Of a stretch of DNA of 64,000 bases, positions 38,320-47,087 are shown in pieces. The stretch comes from Psychrobacter phenylpyruvicus DSM 7000 = NBRC 102152 (GTDB taxonomy: Bacteria > Pseudomonadota > Gammaproteobacteria > Pseudomonadales > Moraxellaceae): assembly GCF_000685805.1 (NCBI RefSeq), contig NZ_JMKP01000008.1, positions 1-64,000 on the forward strand. The letters run 5' to 3'. The position numbers and the translations under genes were made by a program. The notes beneath the pieces are model-generated. The model saw nothing but the letters and a program-made list of their open reading frames with translations. It did no database searches and was not told the origin of the DNA. Every line of letters starts with the position of its first letter. The stretch's first letter is position 1.

Positions 38320-38544
38320 ATGGGTTTTAAATTTCGCTTAGTTAATACGGCAATAATGGCTACACTATTGTCTGGCATAATGACAATGTTCATTACTTTT
38401 ATCAATTTGGGCTGGTCAGATAGTTTTTTTAGTAATTTTTTTAATGCTTGGAAGATAGCTTTGCCAGCCGCTTTCATTATTGTATTAATCATTGGTCAAC
38501 CGGTACAGAAGCTGACTCATAAGATTCTGGAGAAGACCCAATAA
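38320..38544 (+). CDS. DUF2798 small membrane protein
   Basis: The 74-residue protein has two membrane helices with the segment FFNAWKIALPAAFIIVLIIG, followed by QPVQKLTHKI, typical of DUF2798 proteins, whose role is unknown. AGAGG stands before the ATG. The reverse-strand frame over the same bases has no family features. The gene lies alone after tktA in AT-rich surroundings and converges on the creC-like gene. Confidence 0.7.
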   Translation: MGFKFRLVNTAIMATLLSGIMTMFITFINLGWSDSFFSNFFNAWKIALPAAFIIVLIIGQPVQKLTHKILEKTQ

Positions 38545-38575
38545 TCTTTACTGTATGTGGTAAGGGTTTGACTGT

Positions 38576-40474
38576 CTAAGGATTAACTGACGTTACCGGT
38601 AAATAAAGGGTTAGCTCAACTGCAGTGCTTTCAATTTTACCAGAGGCAATTTCATCAGAAGCTATTTCACTGGACTCAGTTGGAAAGGATTGCAGATTGT
38701 GAATAGTAACCATGCCCCCATGACGCTCAATAACTTGCTTGACTAGGGTAAGCCCTAAGCCTGTGCCTTTTTTTGCTTGTGTTTGCGGTTGCGGATTATT
38801 GGCAGGTTGAATGGTATTGCCTTCTGCATTGATATTACCACTAGGCTGTCTATGGTATTGATGCGATAAACTAAAATAACGATCGAAGACTTTTTCTAAA
38901 GCATACTCAGGAATTAAGTCGCCATTATTGATGATAGATAGCTGAATATAGTTAATCTTATTAAAGCTTTGCAGGCCTAGATGGACAATAACTTTGCTTT
39001 TGGCAAAGTATAAGGCATTGTCTAATACGTTTTGCAGGGCTTGGGTAATCCAAAACTCATCGGCCAGTATAAACTTAGTCTCAGGGTCAGCAATTTGGCA
39101 CTGATAGTCAATTTGAACATGTTGGTTTTGACGCTGCATCTCACTACCTGAGATTAACGTTTTTATCAAAGCATCTGGATTAATGGGCTGCATGGTAAGC
39201 TTAAACGTCGGCTGCTCAATTTTGGCCAGTAATAACAGCCTATCAATTAAAGACTGTAGTTTGATGCTTTGCTCAGTAATGGTTTGACTCAACATTAGCC
39301 GATCTTCACTGTCCAAGTCGGTCTCTTCAAGCAGCTCACCACTGGCTCTAATAGCGGTTAAGGGACTTTTTAACTCATGAGTAAGGGTGTGCACATAATC
39401 GGTGACGTAAGCCCGGTTTTCTAAACGGTGCTTCATGCTTTCAATAGTGTCACTTAGCTCATTAAGCTCTTTGCCTAAATAAAAATAAGGCTTTTTGGTA
39501 TCTTGTGCTAAAGACTGAGTATATTTTGTCACTAATAAAGTGCTTTGACGCAGCCACCAGGCAATAAGCCCTGCCATAAATAAAGTTAGAATACTGATGA
39601 TTAGTGAGGCAGTTAGCATGCGCTGACGGGTGGCATTAAGATACGGCAAGATAGTAGCCGTAGGCTTGCCGATACTAACCACTCCAATGATTTGTTGATT
39701 ATCTGCTGAACTATAAATGGGCTGAGCTACGTACATGATGGAGGAGGTAGAGTCCTCTGGGTCAGTACGTGTGGTTCTGGCGCCATATTTACCTTGCAAG
39801 GTTAGATTGACATCGTTCCAGCTTGAATAGTCTTCACCTTCCGCATTTTTTTCTACAAATTCCTTGGTACTACTGCTGTCTTTGGGAAGTGAGTCATAGA
39901 TAACCATTCCATGTTTATCGGTGATGTAAACCCGGAAGCTGCTGTGAGTCTTTTCGTGATACCACGAGTCAGTCGACAATGAGGAGTCTAACCAATCATT
40001 ATCTTTAGGGTGCTGCGTATTAGATGGCTGCTCAGACTGTTGTTTAGATGGCTTCTGTTTAGATTGCTGCGCTGTATTATTAGGCGCTGCTTCATTACTA
40101 GCTGCGGTTTCAGGTGCTAAAAAAGCCTTATCCAACATAGCTTGATAGTGCTTGTCATAAATCTCTCCCGATTCAACGGCAGATTGTAGGCTGGCAGCTA
40201 ATAGCTTTGAGGTGTCAACTAAGGTGTCTTCAATAACTTGCTGAGTGATAGGGCGTACATAGTTAAATAGCTGATTGAATACCACAATGCCTGAGATGAT
40301 GACGATGACACCCACCGCAATCCAAATTCTAAAAAATAGACTTAGATTTAGGATTTTTTTGGGCTTGGTGTCTGGCACGATAGGCGGAACCTCTCTACCG
40401 ATAGGGTGCAGCTTAGCGTACCAGTTATTGGAATTTACAGGCGGTTTTTGGTCGCTGTCTTTGGGGTCACTCAT
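38576..40474 (-). CDS. creC: Sensor histidine kinase, CreC-like
   Basis: An inner-membrane sensor with two helices (about residues 45-75 and 285-310) and a periplasmic domain between, which holds a Gln/Ser/Asn-rich stretch near 135-165. The cytoplasmic part has the H-box THELKSPLTAIRASGE, N-box NVLDNALYFAKSK and G-box GTGLGLTLVKQVIERHGG. The YVxTLTHELKSPL form is the CreC style. A disordered insert lies between N- and G-boxes. The ATG at 40474 overlaps the regulator's stop codon (ATGA), so translation is coupled. Relatives respond to growth on fermentation products or cell-wall stress; the signal here is unknown. Confidence 0.8.
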   Translation of the reverse strand: MSDPKDSDQKPPVNSNNWYAKLHPIGREVPPIVPDTKPKKILNLSLFFRIWIAVGVIVIISGIVVFNQLFNYVRPITQQVIEDTLVDTSKLLAASLQSAVESGEIYDKHYQAMLDKAFLAPETAASNEAAPNNTAQQSKQKPSKQQSEQPSNTQHPKDNDWLDSSLSTDSWYHEKTHSSFRVYITDKHGMVIYDSLPKDSSSTKEFVEKNAEGEDYSSWNDVNLTLQGKYGARTTRTDPEDSTSSIMYVAQPIYSSADNQQIIGVVSIGKPTATILPYLNATRQRMLTASLIISILTLFMAGLIAWWLRQSTLLVTKYTQSLAQDTKKPYFYLGKELNELSDTIESMKHRLENRAYVTDYVHTLTHELKSPLTAIRASGELLEETDLDSEDRLMLSQTITEQSIKLQSLIDRLLLLAKIEQPTFKLTMQPINPDALIKTLISGSEMQRQNQHVQIDYQCQIADPETKFILADEFWITQALQNVLDNALYFAKSKVIVHLGLQSFNKINYIQLSIINNGDLIPEYALEKVFDRYFSLSHQYHRQPSGNINAEGNTIQPANNPQPQTQAKKGTGLGLTLVKQVIERHGGMVTIHNLQSFPTESSEIASDEIASGKIESTAVELTLYLPVTSVNP

Positions 40475-41274
40475 GAAGCACAAAGTCCATAGCCTAAGCC
40501 GCGATGGGTATGAATAATTTCTAAGTCTTGTTGGTCACTCACTTGAGCCAACTGCTTACGAATGGATTTGACGTGACTGTCAATGGTACGTGCCAAACGA
40601 TGATCAGGATAGTCACTGATTGAATTTAACAGCTGTTCTCGGCTAAAAACGCGTTCAGGATTTGCCAGTAAGGCCAAAAGCAACTTGCGCTCAGTATTAC
40701 TTAGCTCTAATTTATTATCATTCCAATATAAGGTGTAGGTCATAGGCTCATAACGCCAGGTTCCAGATTCAAGCTCGAAAAATTGCGGCTCTGTCATCTC
40801 ATTAGAATCTAGTGTTTGGCTGTCTACACTAGATGCGGTTAATTGCTCTCGGCGCCAAATGGCCTTTAATCGAGCCACTAATTCGCGAGGACTGAAGGGT
40901 TTAGGACAGTAGTCATCACCGCCCATCTCTAAGCCCAAGATTCTATCCACTTCATCACTTCGGGCAGTCAAAAATACGATAGGCAGCTGTTTTAAAGAGC
41001 CAATACTATCGCTATGACGAATGTCTTGACATAGATTTAGGCCATCCCCATCGGGCAGACCTACATCCAGTACAATACCTGAAACCAATTGGTTTTGATC
41101 ATTAAAACTCTTTAAAGTGGGGATAACACTACTGGCATTATCTAGCCAAGTCACTTGCCAGCCTTCACGTTTGAAGGTCACTCTAAGTGATGTGGCAATG
41201 GCCGGATCATCTTCAACAATTAAGATGTGAGGGACGGGTGAGTTGGAAGCTAATGCGTTTTGCGAGGCAGTCAT
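40471..41274 (-). CDS. creB: Response regulator, CreB-like (OmpR family)
   Basis: The receiver domain holds the acidic pair VEDDPAI, the phosphorylated Asp in VLDVGLPDGDGL, Thr in VFLTARSDE and Lys in YCPKPFSPREL. The C-terminal winged helix (about residues 170-265) includes NTERKLLLALL, SREQLLNS and HVKSIRKQL. It is 267 residues from the ATG at 41274; a longer lead from 41337 is hydrophobic and unlikely. An extra linker of about 25 residues joins the domains. The partner sensor overlaps downstream. No creA or creD is next to it. Confidence 0.82.
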   Translation of the reverse strand: MTASQNALASNSPVPHILIVEDDPAIATSLRVTFKREGWQVTWLDNASSVIPTLKSFNDQNQLVSGIVLDVGLPDGDGLNLCQDIRHSDSIGSLKQLPIVFLTARSDEVDRILGLEMGGDDYCPKPFSPRELVARLKAIWRREQLTASSVDSQTLDSNEMTEPQFFELESGTWRYEPMTYTLYWNDNKLELSNTERKLLLALLANPERVFSREQLLNSISDYPDHRLARTIDSHVKSIRKQLAQVSDQQDLEIIHTHRGLGYGLCAS

Positions 41275-41581
41275 GAGGGATACCAATTTATAGAACAAGC
41301 AGGATAGAACAAGCAAGATACAATAATGAAAATACACGGGTTGGTTGACAGCTAAAGGTAATTAACTAAATACAGTTAACTTAATACAAGCAGCCAAATA
41401 CAGTTAATTAACTAAACGGCTGTCGTAAAGTAAATAATATGCTATCAAAATGCACTGCTAATGCTAGCACAGCTAGCCTAAAAAGAGATGTGTTTCAGAT
41501 GGTCAGACTATGGAAAATTAATGAATGTAGGCAATAGGCTGTTGGATTTTATATTACAGGTTGTTAGGTTTTACATCAAAG
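41275..41581. other. Gap before the creB-like gene
   Basis: About 307 bases with two near copies of ACTAAATACAGTTAA-type sequence (41361-41415). No gene or RNA is recognised; the promoter of the two-component pair should lie here. Confidence 0.4.
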
Positions 41582-42385
41582 TTAAAAAAACACAGTTATG
41601 TTGTCATAAATCATATAAGCGCCACTAACCACCATAAGTATCAATAACAACAGTCGAAATTGCTTTACCGTCATGCCTGCCAAAAACTGCTTGCCTATGT
41701 AGTTGCCGAGTATAGCTCCCAGTCCTAACACTAAGCCATAAACCCAAAGCTTAGCGGTCAATACTCCAAAAAAAGCGTAACTGCCAATCTGTGCGATACC
41801 GACAAAGAAGGAGTTAGCGGTTTTGGTAGCAATTAAGTCCTCTTTTGTTAGCCCAGAATTCATATAAAATGGGTTGAGTACGGGGCCTAACCCACCTACT
41901 AAAGTACTGACGAATGCAACAATAAATCCTAACGGTATAAACCCTGATTTGGGCATGTTAAAGGTTTTGTCTATTTTGCCAAATTTATATTGAAAAATCG
42001 TTGAAACCAAAAATACGCCGACCAATAGCTGTATCCACTGCGCATTAAGTTTACTAAATAGAAGCCCAGCTAGCCAAGTACCAATGACAGCGCTGGGAAC
42101 ATAGTATTTGATAAGGCCCCAATCGATGTCGTGCCAAAACATAATCATACGCGAGGGGCGAGAGATGAAAGTACCTAGATTAATGACGGGGGGAGTGGCA
42201 GGCGCGCCAATTAAAGCTGACGTAGCCGGAATTAAAATCAGCGCCCCACCACCTCCGGAAATTGTGGAGATAATGAAGGCTAAGGTACCTAGTATAAATA
42301 AGCAAGCAAGATGCCAAATGGGAATGGAATGAATCAGGGTTGTGAAATCAATGAACATCAGTATTTGGCCCTCTGTTAATGGCAT
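41582..42385 (-). CDS. TauE/SafE-family permease (TSUP)
   Basis: The 267-residue membrane protein has about eight helices. The conserved starts of both halves are present: STISGGGGALILIPATSALIG with NLGTF, and VAFVSTLVGGLGPVLNPFYM. This is the TSUP family, which moves sulfite, sulfoacetate or similar anions. The start may be 42385 or the Met at 42358; neither ribosome site is strong. No sulfonate-use genes are adjacent, so the substrate remains open. It is a single gene upstream of the creB-like gene on the same strand. Confidence 0.8.
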   Translation of the reverse strand: MPLTEGQILMFIDFTTLIHSIPIWHLACLFILGTLAFIISTISGGGGALILIPATSALIGAPATPPVINLGTFISRPSRMIMFWHDIDWGLIKYYVPSAVIGTWLAGLLFSKLNAQWIQLLVGVFLVSTIFQYKFGKIDKTFNMPKSGFIPLGFIVAFVSTLVGGLGPVLNPFYMNSGLTKEDLIATKTANSFFVGIAQIGSYAFFGVLTAKLWVYGLVLGLGAILGNYIGKQFLAGMTVKQFRLLLLILMVVSGAYMIYDNITVFF

Positions 42386-42507
42386 AGTTGAGCTAAGTTT
42401 AACCTAAAAAGCTTTAGCCTAAAGTATTTTAGACTAAAGCTTTGATCAATACTTACAATAGGTAGCTTTGACTATAATAGAGCTTCGAGTATATGGCTAT
42501 TATATTA

Positions 42508-42546
42508 CCCAGCTTTTTATATTAAATAGCTTTTTATATTAAATAG
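42508..42546. repeat. 17-bp direct repeat downstream of glpQ
   Basis: AGCTTTTTATATTAAAT is present twice, back to back, in the gap between glpQ and the permease gene. No function is evident. Confidence 0.75.
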
Positions 42547-42557
42547 TCTTTGGTTGT

Positions 42558-43958
42558 CTATAGGCCTTTACAGTTAGCATAATAAGTAACGGTGGCAGGC
42601 CAATCAGAGAAAATACCCATAACGCCTACCTCTTGTGCTAAGACGTCAATAAAGCTCATTAAGTCGCCATCATTATTTATAGCATCCTCTAGACCAGTGT
42701 AGTACCAGCCGCCACCATTTGCTAAAGGACCTGAGCGCTCGATAGACCAAGTAATTATTTTCAGGCCCGCCTTGTTTGCCTCTTTGGCGTATTCAGAAGG
42801 CATCATCTGGCCTTTACCATCACTAGTGACCAACAGCCATGTGGCCGGAGCAATGATATTGATACCCATGGCTTTTAACTGTTGCATTGAATGCTTCCAA
42901 GTTGTTGGGTCATTTTTATCAAAAGTCTTGCCTTGTGCTGTCTCATTGCTATCGTCTATTAAATACACTGCATTTTTTGCGAAGTCCGGATTGTTTTTTA
43001 GCCAATACTTAATGTCTTCAATATCAAATGACTGAGCAAAGACTTTGTCTGCTGGCACGCCCGCTTTTTTATAGGTATCGACAAGCTGTTTGCGATACTG
43101 ATCTTGAGTGTAGTTGCCAAAAGGCATTTTTTCAGCAGGGGTTTTAAGCTCAGGGGTGTGTTTTAGGCCCAGACTCTCAGTTAATTTAATATGCTCATCC
43201 AAGCTCACTAGTTTGCCATTTTGGCTATATAAGTCAGTGCGCCAAGGGGCAGTCGCGTTCATATATTGCTCAAGGGTTTTGGCCTTGGTATCGGCCGCAT
43301 CCATTTTTCCGCGTAGGGATTTGAACTCATTTAAAGTAATGTCTGAGGTGCGACACTCGATTTTGTCGGCATTGGTTAATTGACCTTTAGCGTCAAATTT
43401 TGGTGGGGTGCTGCATTTTTTTGCCAAAGGTGTTGCTAGAATATTGGTTGTGGTGTGTAAGTCGTTTTGGGCATGACGACAAACCAGCTGCTTATCTTTG
43501 GTAAACGCCACATCACACTCCAAGATGCCAGCCCCCATACGAGCAGCAGCCAGGTAACTATCATAGGTGTGCTCAGGGTACTGCAAAGGGGCGCCGCGGT
43601 GAGAGATTGAGAAATCAGACTTGGTAGCAGTTTGACCTTCACACGATTTTAACTGTGTTTTTAGGGGGCTATTGTCCATATCATCTATTAAGTATAGTGG
43701 ACGGCTACCATAGCTATAGCCTACTATTGTCTTTGGCTTAGCTGAAGGATTGTTAGTTGACTGGGAGCTGCTTGAAGCCATAGAGTTCTGATTAGACTCG
43801 GCCAAAACATTACTACACCCTGATAATAATAGACTGGATAGGCCAAAACATAGACCCGTAGCTAGTATTATTTTGTTTTTAACAGCAGGTGCATTATAGT
43901 TATTGTTATTACAGCGGACATCCAAGTTATTAATAGCTTTATTGTTATAAAATGACAT
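42558..43958 (-). CDS. glpQ: Glycerophosphodiester phosphodiesterase, lipoprotein
   Basis: It cleaves deacylated phospholipids to glycerol 3-phosphate and an alcohol. The catalytic region ISHRGAPLQYPEHTYDSY, then ILECDVAFTKD and CRHAQNDL, gives the metal and catalytic His/Glu/Asp set of GDPD enzymes. A long N-terminal lead ends in a signal with lipobox SLLLSGC (Cys48), so it is a predicted lipoprotein. The start at 43958 is supported by AAAAGGAAG. At 466 residues it is longer than E. coli GlpQ (358), through the lead and inserts. A PHO-box-like site lies about 75 bases upstream. Confidence 0.87.
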   Translation of the reverse strand: MSFYNNKAINNLDVRCNNNNYNAPAVKNKIILATGLCFGLSSLLLSGCSNVLAESNQNSMASSSSQSTNNPSAKPKTIVGYSYGSRPLYLIDDMDNSPLKTQLKSCEGQTATKSDFSISHRGAPLQYPEHTYDSYLAAARMGAGILECDVAFTKDKQLVCRHAQNDLHTTTNILATPLAKKCSTPPKFDAKGQLTNADKIECRTSDITLNEFKSLRGKMDAADTKAKTLEQYMNATAPWRTDLYSQNGKLVSLDEHIKLTESLGLKHTPELKTPAEKMPFGNYTQDQYRKQLVDTYKKAGVPADKVFAQSFDIEDIKYWLKNNPDFAKNAVYLIDDSNETAQGKTFDKNDPTTWKHSMQQLKAMGINIIAPATWLLVTSDGKGQMMPSEYAKEANKAGLKIITWSIERSGPLANGGGWYYTGLEDAINNDGDLMSFIDVLAQEVGVMGIFSDWPATVTYYANCKGL

Positions 43959-44034
43959 TCAAGCTTCCTTTTAAATGGGTGTGTTAATATTGGCAACTAA
44001 GAGATAACTTTAGCCTGTAAAGTAACTGAAATAA

Positions 44035-44052
44035 TTGACAGTTTTATGAAAT
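44035..44052 (-). promoter_or_regulatory. PHO-box-like site before glpQ
   Basis: On the minus strand ATTTCAT-AAAA-CTGTCAA fits the PhoB consensus CTGTCAT-N4-CTGTCAT at 11 of 14 half-site positions with the right spacing and an A-rich spacer. Phosphate-starvation control of glpQ makes sense, but one 11/14 match can arise by chance. Confidence 0.4.
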
Positions 44053-44111
44053 CTGTTTTTTCAATTGATTTTCAATAACAAGACATAGATAACAAACAGT
44101 AAAGGATAATT

Positions 44112-44780
44112 ATGACGCAGTATTTAGAGTGTGTAACCGTAGAGCACAACCCTTCAAACAAAACCATTGATAAGTCAGTAATTTGGCTACATGGGTTAGG
44201 GGCTAATGGCCATGATTTTGAACCGGTAGTGCCTGAGCTAGGACTGAGCTCTGAGATGGCAGTGCGCTTTGTTTTTCCACATGCGCCGCAAATCCCAGTC
44301 ACCATAAATGGCGGAATGGTAATGCCAGCTTGGTACGATATTTTGGAGATAAGCTTGAATCGTAAGGTAGATGTGGAGCAAATTCAGAAGTCTGCACAGG
44401 CCATTACAGATCTGATACAGCGTGAGATTGAACGCGGCGTTAATCCAGAAAATATCGTTATCGCTGGCTTCTCACAAGGCGGAGCAATAGCCTATCAAGT
44501 GGCGCTAACTTACCCGCAACGTCTGGCAGGCTTAATGGCTCTATCCACCTATTTGGCCATTGATGAGCCATCAACATATACCGCTATCAATAAAGATTTG
44601 CCAATCAGGATTGACCATGGCACCCAAGATCCTGTGGTGCCGGTAGCACTGGGTCAGATGGCAAATGAGAGTCTAACCAATCAAGGCTATCAAGTGGAGT
44701 TTAATACGTACCCTATGGCACACCAAGTTTGCCTACCGCAAATTAAGGCCATTGGGCAGTGGCTAACTAAGGTGCTGTAA
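44112..44780 (+). CDS. Carboxylesterase/phospholipase of the alpha/beta-hydrolase family
   Basis: The 222-residue cytoplasmic hydrolase resembles the EstB/carboxylesterase II group. The oxyanion motif WLHGLGANGHDF, the nucleophile Ser121 in AGFSQGGAIAY, Asp in HGTQDPVVP and His in YPMAHQVC give the full triad. The long YPQRLAGLMALSTYL is typical. AAAGGAT precedes the ATG. The lipase gene starts only six bases after its stop codon, so the three genes estB-like, lipase and foldase form an operon for ester and lipid breakdown. Confidence 0.87.
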   Translation: MTQYLECVTVEHNPSNKTIDKSVIWLHGLGANGHDFEPVVPELGLSSEMAVRFVFPHAPQIPVTINGGMVMPAWYDILEISLNRKVDVEQIQKSAQAITDLIQREIERGVNPENIVIAGFSQGGAIAYQVALTYPQRLAGLMALSTYLAIDEPSTYTAINKDLPIRIDHGTQDPVVPVALGQMANESLTNQGYQVEFNTYPMAHQVCLPQIKAIGQWLTKVL

Positions 44781-44785
44781 ATACT

Positions 44786-45919
44786 GTGGGCTTACTTAAT
44801 TATCGATATACTACAGGCTATCGACATACTGCAGGCTATCATAGAGGACAGCACAGGCCAACTAAGCGTGTGGCCAATCTCTGGGTAGCTGCAAGCTTGG
44901 GCCTAGCAAGCTTTTTGGGCCTGATGCAGCCTGCTGTGGCCGCTGAGTATTACAATTGCTCCAACCCTAATGGCTGTCAGTTAATCTCTAGCGTTAAGCC
45001 AAAAGATGACTCGACTGCTACCCAGTATCCAGTAGTATTGGTTCACGGATTAGGTGGGTTTAATACTCTGTTTGGTATATTGAACTATTTTAATGGCATC
45101 CCCCAAGCTTTGATGCAAGGAGGCACTGAGGTCTATGTCACCAAAACTTCTGCCATCCATGATGCTGAATTTCGAGGTGAGCAGCTACTACAGCAAGTGC
45201 AAACCATAGCAGCAGTGACGGGTAAACAGAAAGTGAACCTGATTGGACACAGCTTGGGCGGGATAGACATTCGCTACGTCGCAGCGGTAGCGCCTGAGCA
45301 TGTGGCTTCAGTCACTGCCGTGGCAAGCCCAGAGCAAGGCTCAAAAATGGCAGACTGGGTACTAAGGATAATTACTGAAAGCAGTGCAAGATCCGGCTAT
45401 CCTGAGGGCGAGTATAATTTGTTAGGTAGGGCGCTTATTTCTTACCATAAGTTTTTTGGTAAGTTTATGGATGTGGGCTCTGGCATCAGTCTAAAGCAGC
45501 TACAGCAGCAAGATTCATTACGAGCAGTGACCGGTCTGACCAGCGACTATATGGCTGAGTATTATAACCCGAAGTACCCGGCAGCTATGCCCAGTGAGTA
45601 CTGTGGACAGCCACCGCAGGAATACGTGGTCAATGGCATTCCTTATTACTCATTTTCAGGAGTAGGTACCATTACCAATGGTTTAGACCCAAGTGATTAT
45701 ATCTTGGCATTAACGGGCCTTACTTTTGGTAAAGATGACCCTAACGATGGTTTGGTATCTGCTTGCTCCAGTCGGTTGGGTTATGTCATTCGTGATGATT
45801 ATAAGATGAATCATTTAGACTCAGTCAATCAGTTTTTGGGACTGGTTGGCTGGGGAGAGGTGAATCCGGTATCGGTTTATCGCAGTCAAGTCAATCGTTT
45901 AAAAAATGAAGGTCTTTAG
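44786..45919 (+). CDS. lipA: Secreted triacylglycerol lipase, class I
   Basis: This extracellular lipase needs the foldase encoded next. The triad is Ser156 in GHSLGG, Asp in NDGLVSACSS and His in KMNHLDSVN; VHGLGG is the oxyanion part. The signal region RVANLWVAASLGLAS... ends at AVAA (residue 53). The proposed GTG start gives an unusual lead with two in-frame copies of a six-residue unit (YRYTTG, YRHTAG). No ATG is available before the signal, so this lead is either real or the start is another GTG at 44868. Two cysteines near the mature start and two near the end suggest disulfides. Confidence 0.87.
   Translation: MGLLNYRYTTGYRHTAGYHRGQHRPTKRVANLWVAASLGLASFLGLMQPAVAAEYYNCSNPNGCQLISSVKPKDDSTATQYPVVLVHGLGGFNTLFGILNYFNGIPQALMQGGTEVYVTKTSAIHDAEFRGEQLLQQVQTIAAVTGKQKVNLIGHSLGGIDIRYVAAVAPEHVASVTAVASPEQGSKMADWVLRIITESSARSGYPEGEYNLLGRALISYHKFFGKFMDVGSGISLKQLQQQDSLRAVTGLTSDYMAEYYNPKYPAAMPSEYCGQPPQEYVVNGIPYYSFSGVGTITNGLDPSDYILALTGLTFGKDDPNDGLVSACSSRLGYVIRDDYKMNHLDSVNQFLGLVGWGEVNPVSVYRSQVNRLKNEGL
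44801..44836 (+). repeat. 18-bp tandem repeat in the lipase lead
   Basis: Two copies of TATCGAYATACTRCAGGC with two differences, in frame with the lipase and coding YRYTTG and YRHTAG; a partial third unit follows. Confidence 0.85.
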
Positions 45920-45947
45920 GTAGACAATCGAATGAGAGAGAGTAAAG

Positions 45948-47057
45948 ATGACAAATAAGCCGAATCGTAAAGGGTTTTGGCTATTGCTGGCTGGGCTAAT
46001 TATGTTGGCAGTATTGGCTCTGTTAGTGCTGATGGTGAAGCTTAATGCTAATAAACAGCTCACCAATACTAAGTCTGAAACCTCTGTCTCTGAGACTATA
46101 GAGACTCGTGAATTGATACAGGACTCTGAGTATTCAATACAAGACTTGCCTTATAGCCCTGATAAATTTATAACCGGGGTGGAGAATTTGCCTCGCTCAT
46201 TACAAGGCACTGAGGTAGATGGCGAGATTATCATCAATGATAAAGCACAGTTGGTGGCTACTCGAGGGCTAAGGCGCTTGTATGATTACTTTCTTTCTGC
46301 CTTAGGAGAGGAGGATAGTGAGACCATTGATGCTCGGGTGGAAGCCTATATTTTAAATACTACGCCGCAGCCTGCCGCCAATGAAGCCATCAATCTGTAT
46401 TATCAATACCAAACCTATCTAAAGCAAGTTAATGCCATTCAAATCCAGTTTAATAAGCCTACCAATTTCAATGAAGCGTTAAAAAAAGTGGAGCAAGGCG
46501 AGCTGAATATAGAGGACATAGAAAAGCAGCAACAACAAGTAAGAGCGCTTAGAAGTCAACTGTTCAATCCTAAGGTCGAAGCGGCTTTTTTTAGGACAGA
46601 GGATCAGTTGCAAGCTTACAACAAGCAGATGTTAAAAATAGCTCAAGATAAGTCATTATCTAATGCTGAAAAACAACAGGCCAAACAAAGATATCTGCAA
46701 AATTTACCGGATTCTTTGACCAAAAAGCAAGCTGAGCAACAGGCTAATTTGCAGCAGCTTATGAGCCGAACCGAACAGATGAAAAAAAGAGGCGCTGATG
46801 AGCAACAATTGCTTGAGATGCGTACCGAACTGGTAGGAATAGAGGCGGCACATAGACTGGCAGAATTAGATAAGCAGACTCAAGATTTTGACCGCCGTTT
46901 TGAAAGCTATCAACAACAAAAGCAACAGATCATAGCCTCTAATGCTTCACCTTCTAAGAAACAGCAACAGATAGTAGCTTTGGAGCAAAAGTTATTTAGT
47001 GACAATGAGCAAAAACGCTTGATAGGCTATGAGCAGTTTAAAAATCAGTCCCAATAA
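45948..47057 (+). CDS. lipB: Lipase-specific foldase (Lif), membrane-anchored
   Basis: This steric chaperone in the periplasm folds the lipase before secretion. One N-terminal membrane helix (about residues 9-31) is followed by a linker and a helical, Gln-rich domain. The family motif Rx1x2FDY(F/C)L(S/T)A is seen as RRLYDYFLSALGE, and SLQGTEVDGEI is the conserved early segment. Long Gln/Lys-rich helices follow. At 369 residues it is of usual size. GAGAGAG precedes the ATG, 28 bases after the lipase stop codon. Confidence 0.9.
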   Translation: MTNKPNRKGFWLLLAGLIMLAVLALLVLMVKLNANKQLTNTKSETSVSETIETRELIQDSEYSIQDLPYSPDKFITGVENLPRSLQGTEVDGEIIINDKAQLVATRGLRRLYDYFLSALGEEDSETIDARVEAYILNTTPQPAANEAINLYYQYQTYLKQVNAIQIQFNKPTNFNEALKKVEQGELNIEDIEKQQQQVRALRSQLFNPKVEAAFFRTEDQLQAYNKQMLKIAQDKSLSNAEKQQAKQRYLQNLPDSLTKKQAEQQANLQQLMSRTEQMKKRGADEQQLLEMRTELVGIEAAHRLAELDKQTQDFDRRFESYQQQKQQIIASNASPSKKQQQIVALEQKLFSDNEQKRLIGYEQFKNQSQ

Positions 47058-47087
47058 AGCGGTTAATCAAACTCAAGGTAAGCTGTG

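Noticed and set aside
38283-38492. Reverse-strand frame of 69 codons over the DUF2798 gene
   Set aside because: The plus-strand frame has a ribosome site and family features; the reverse one has neither.
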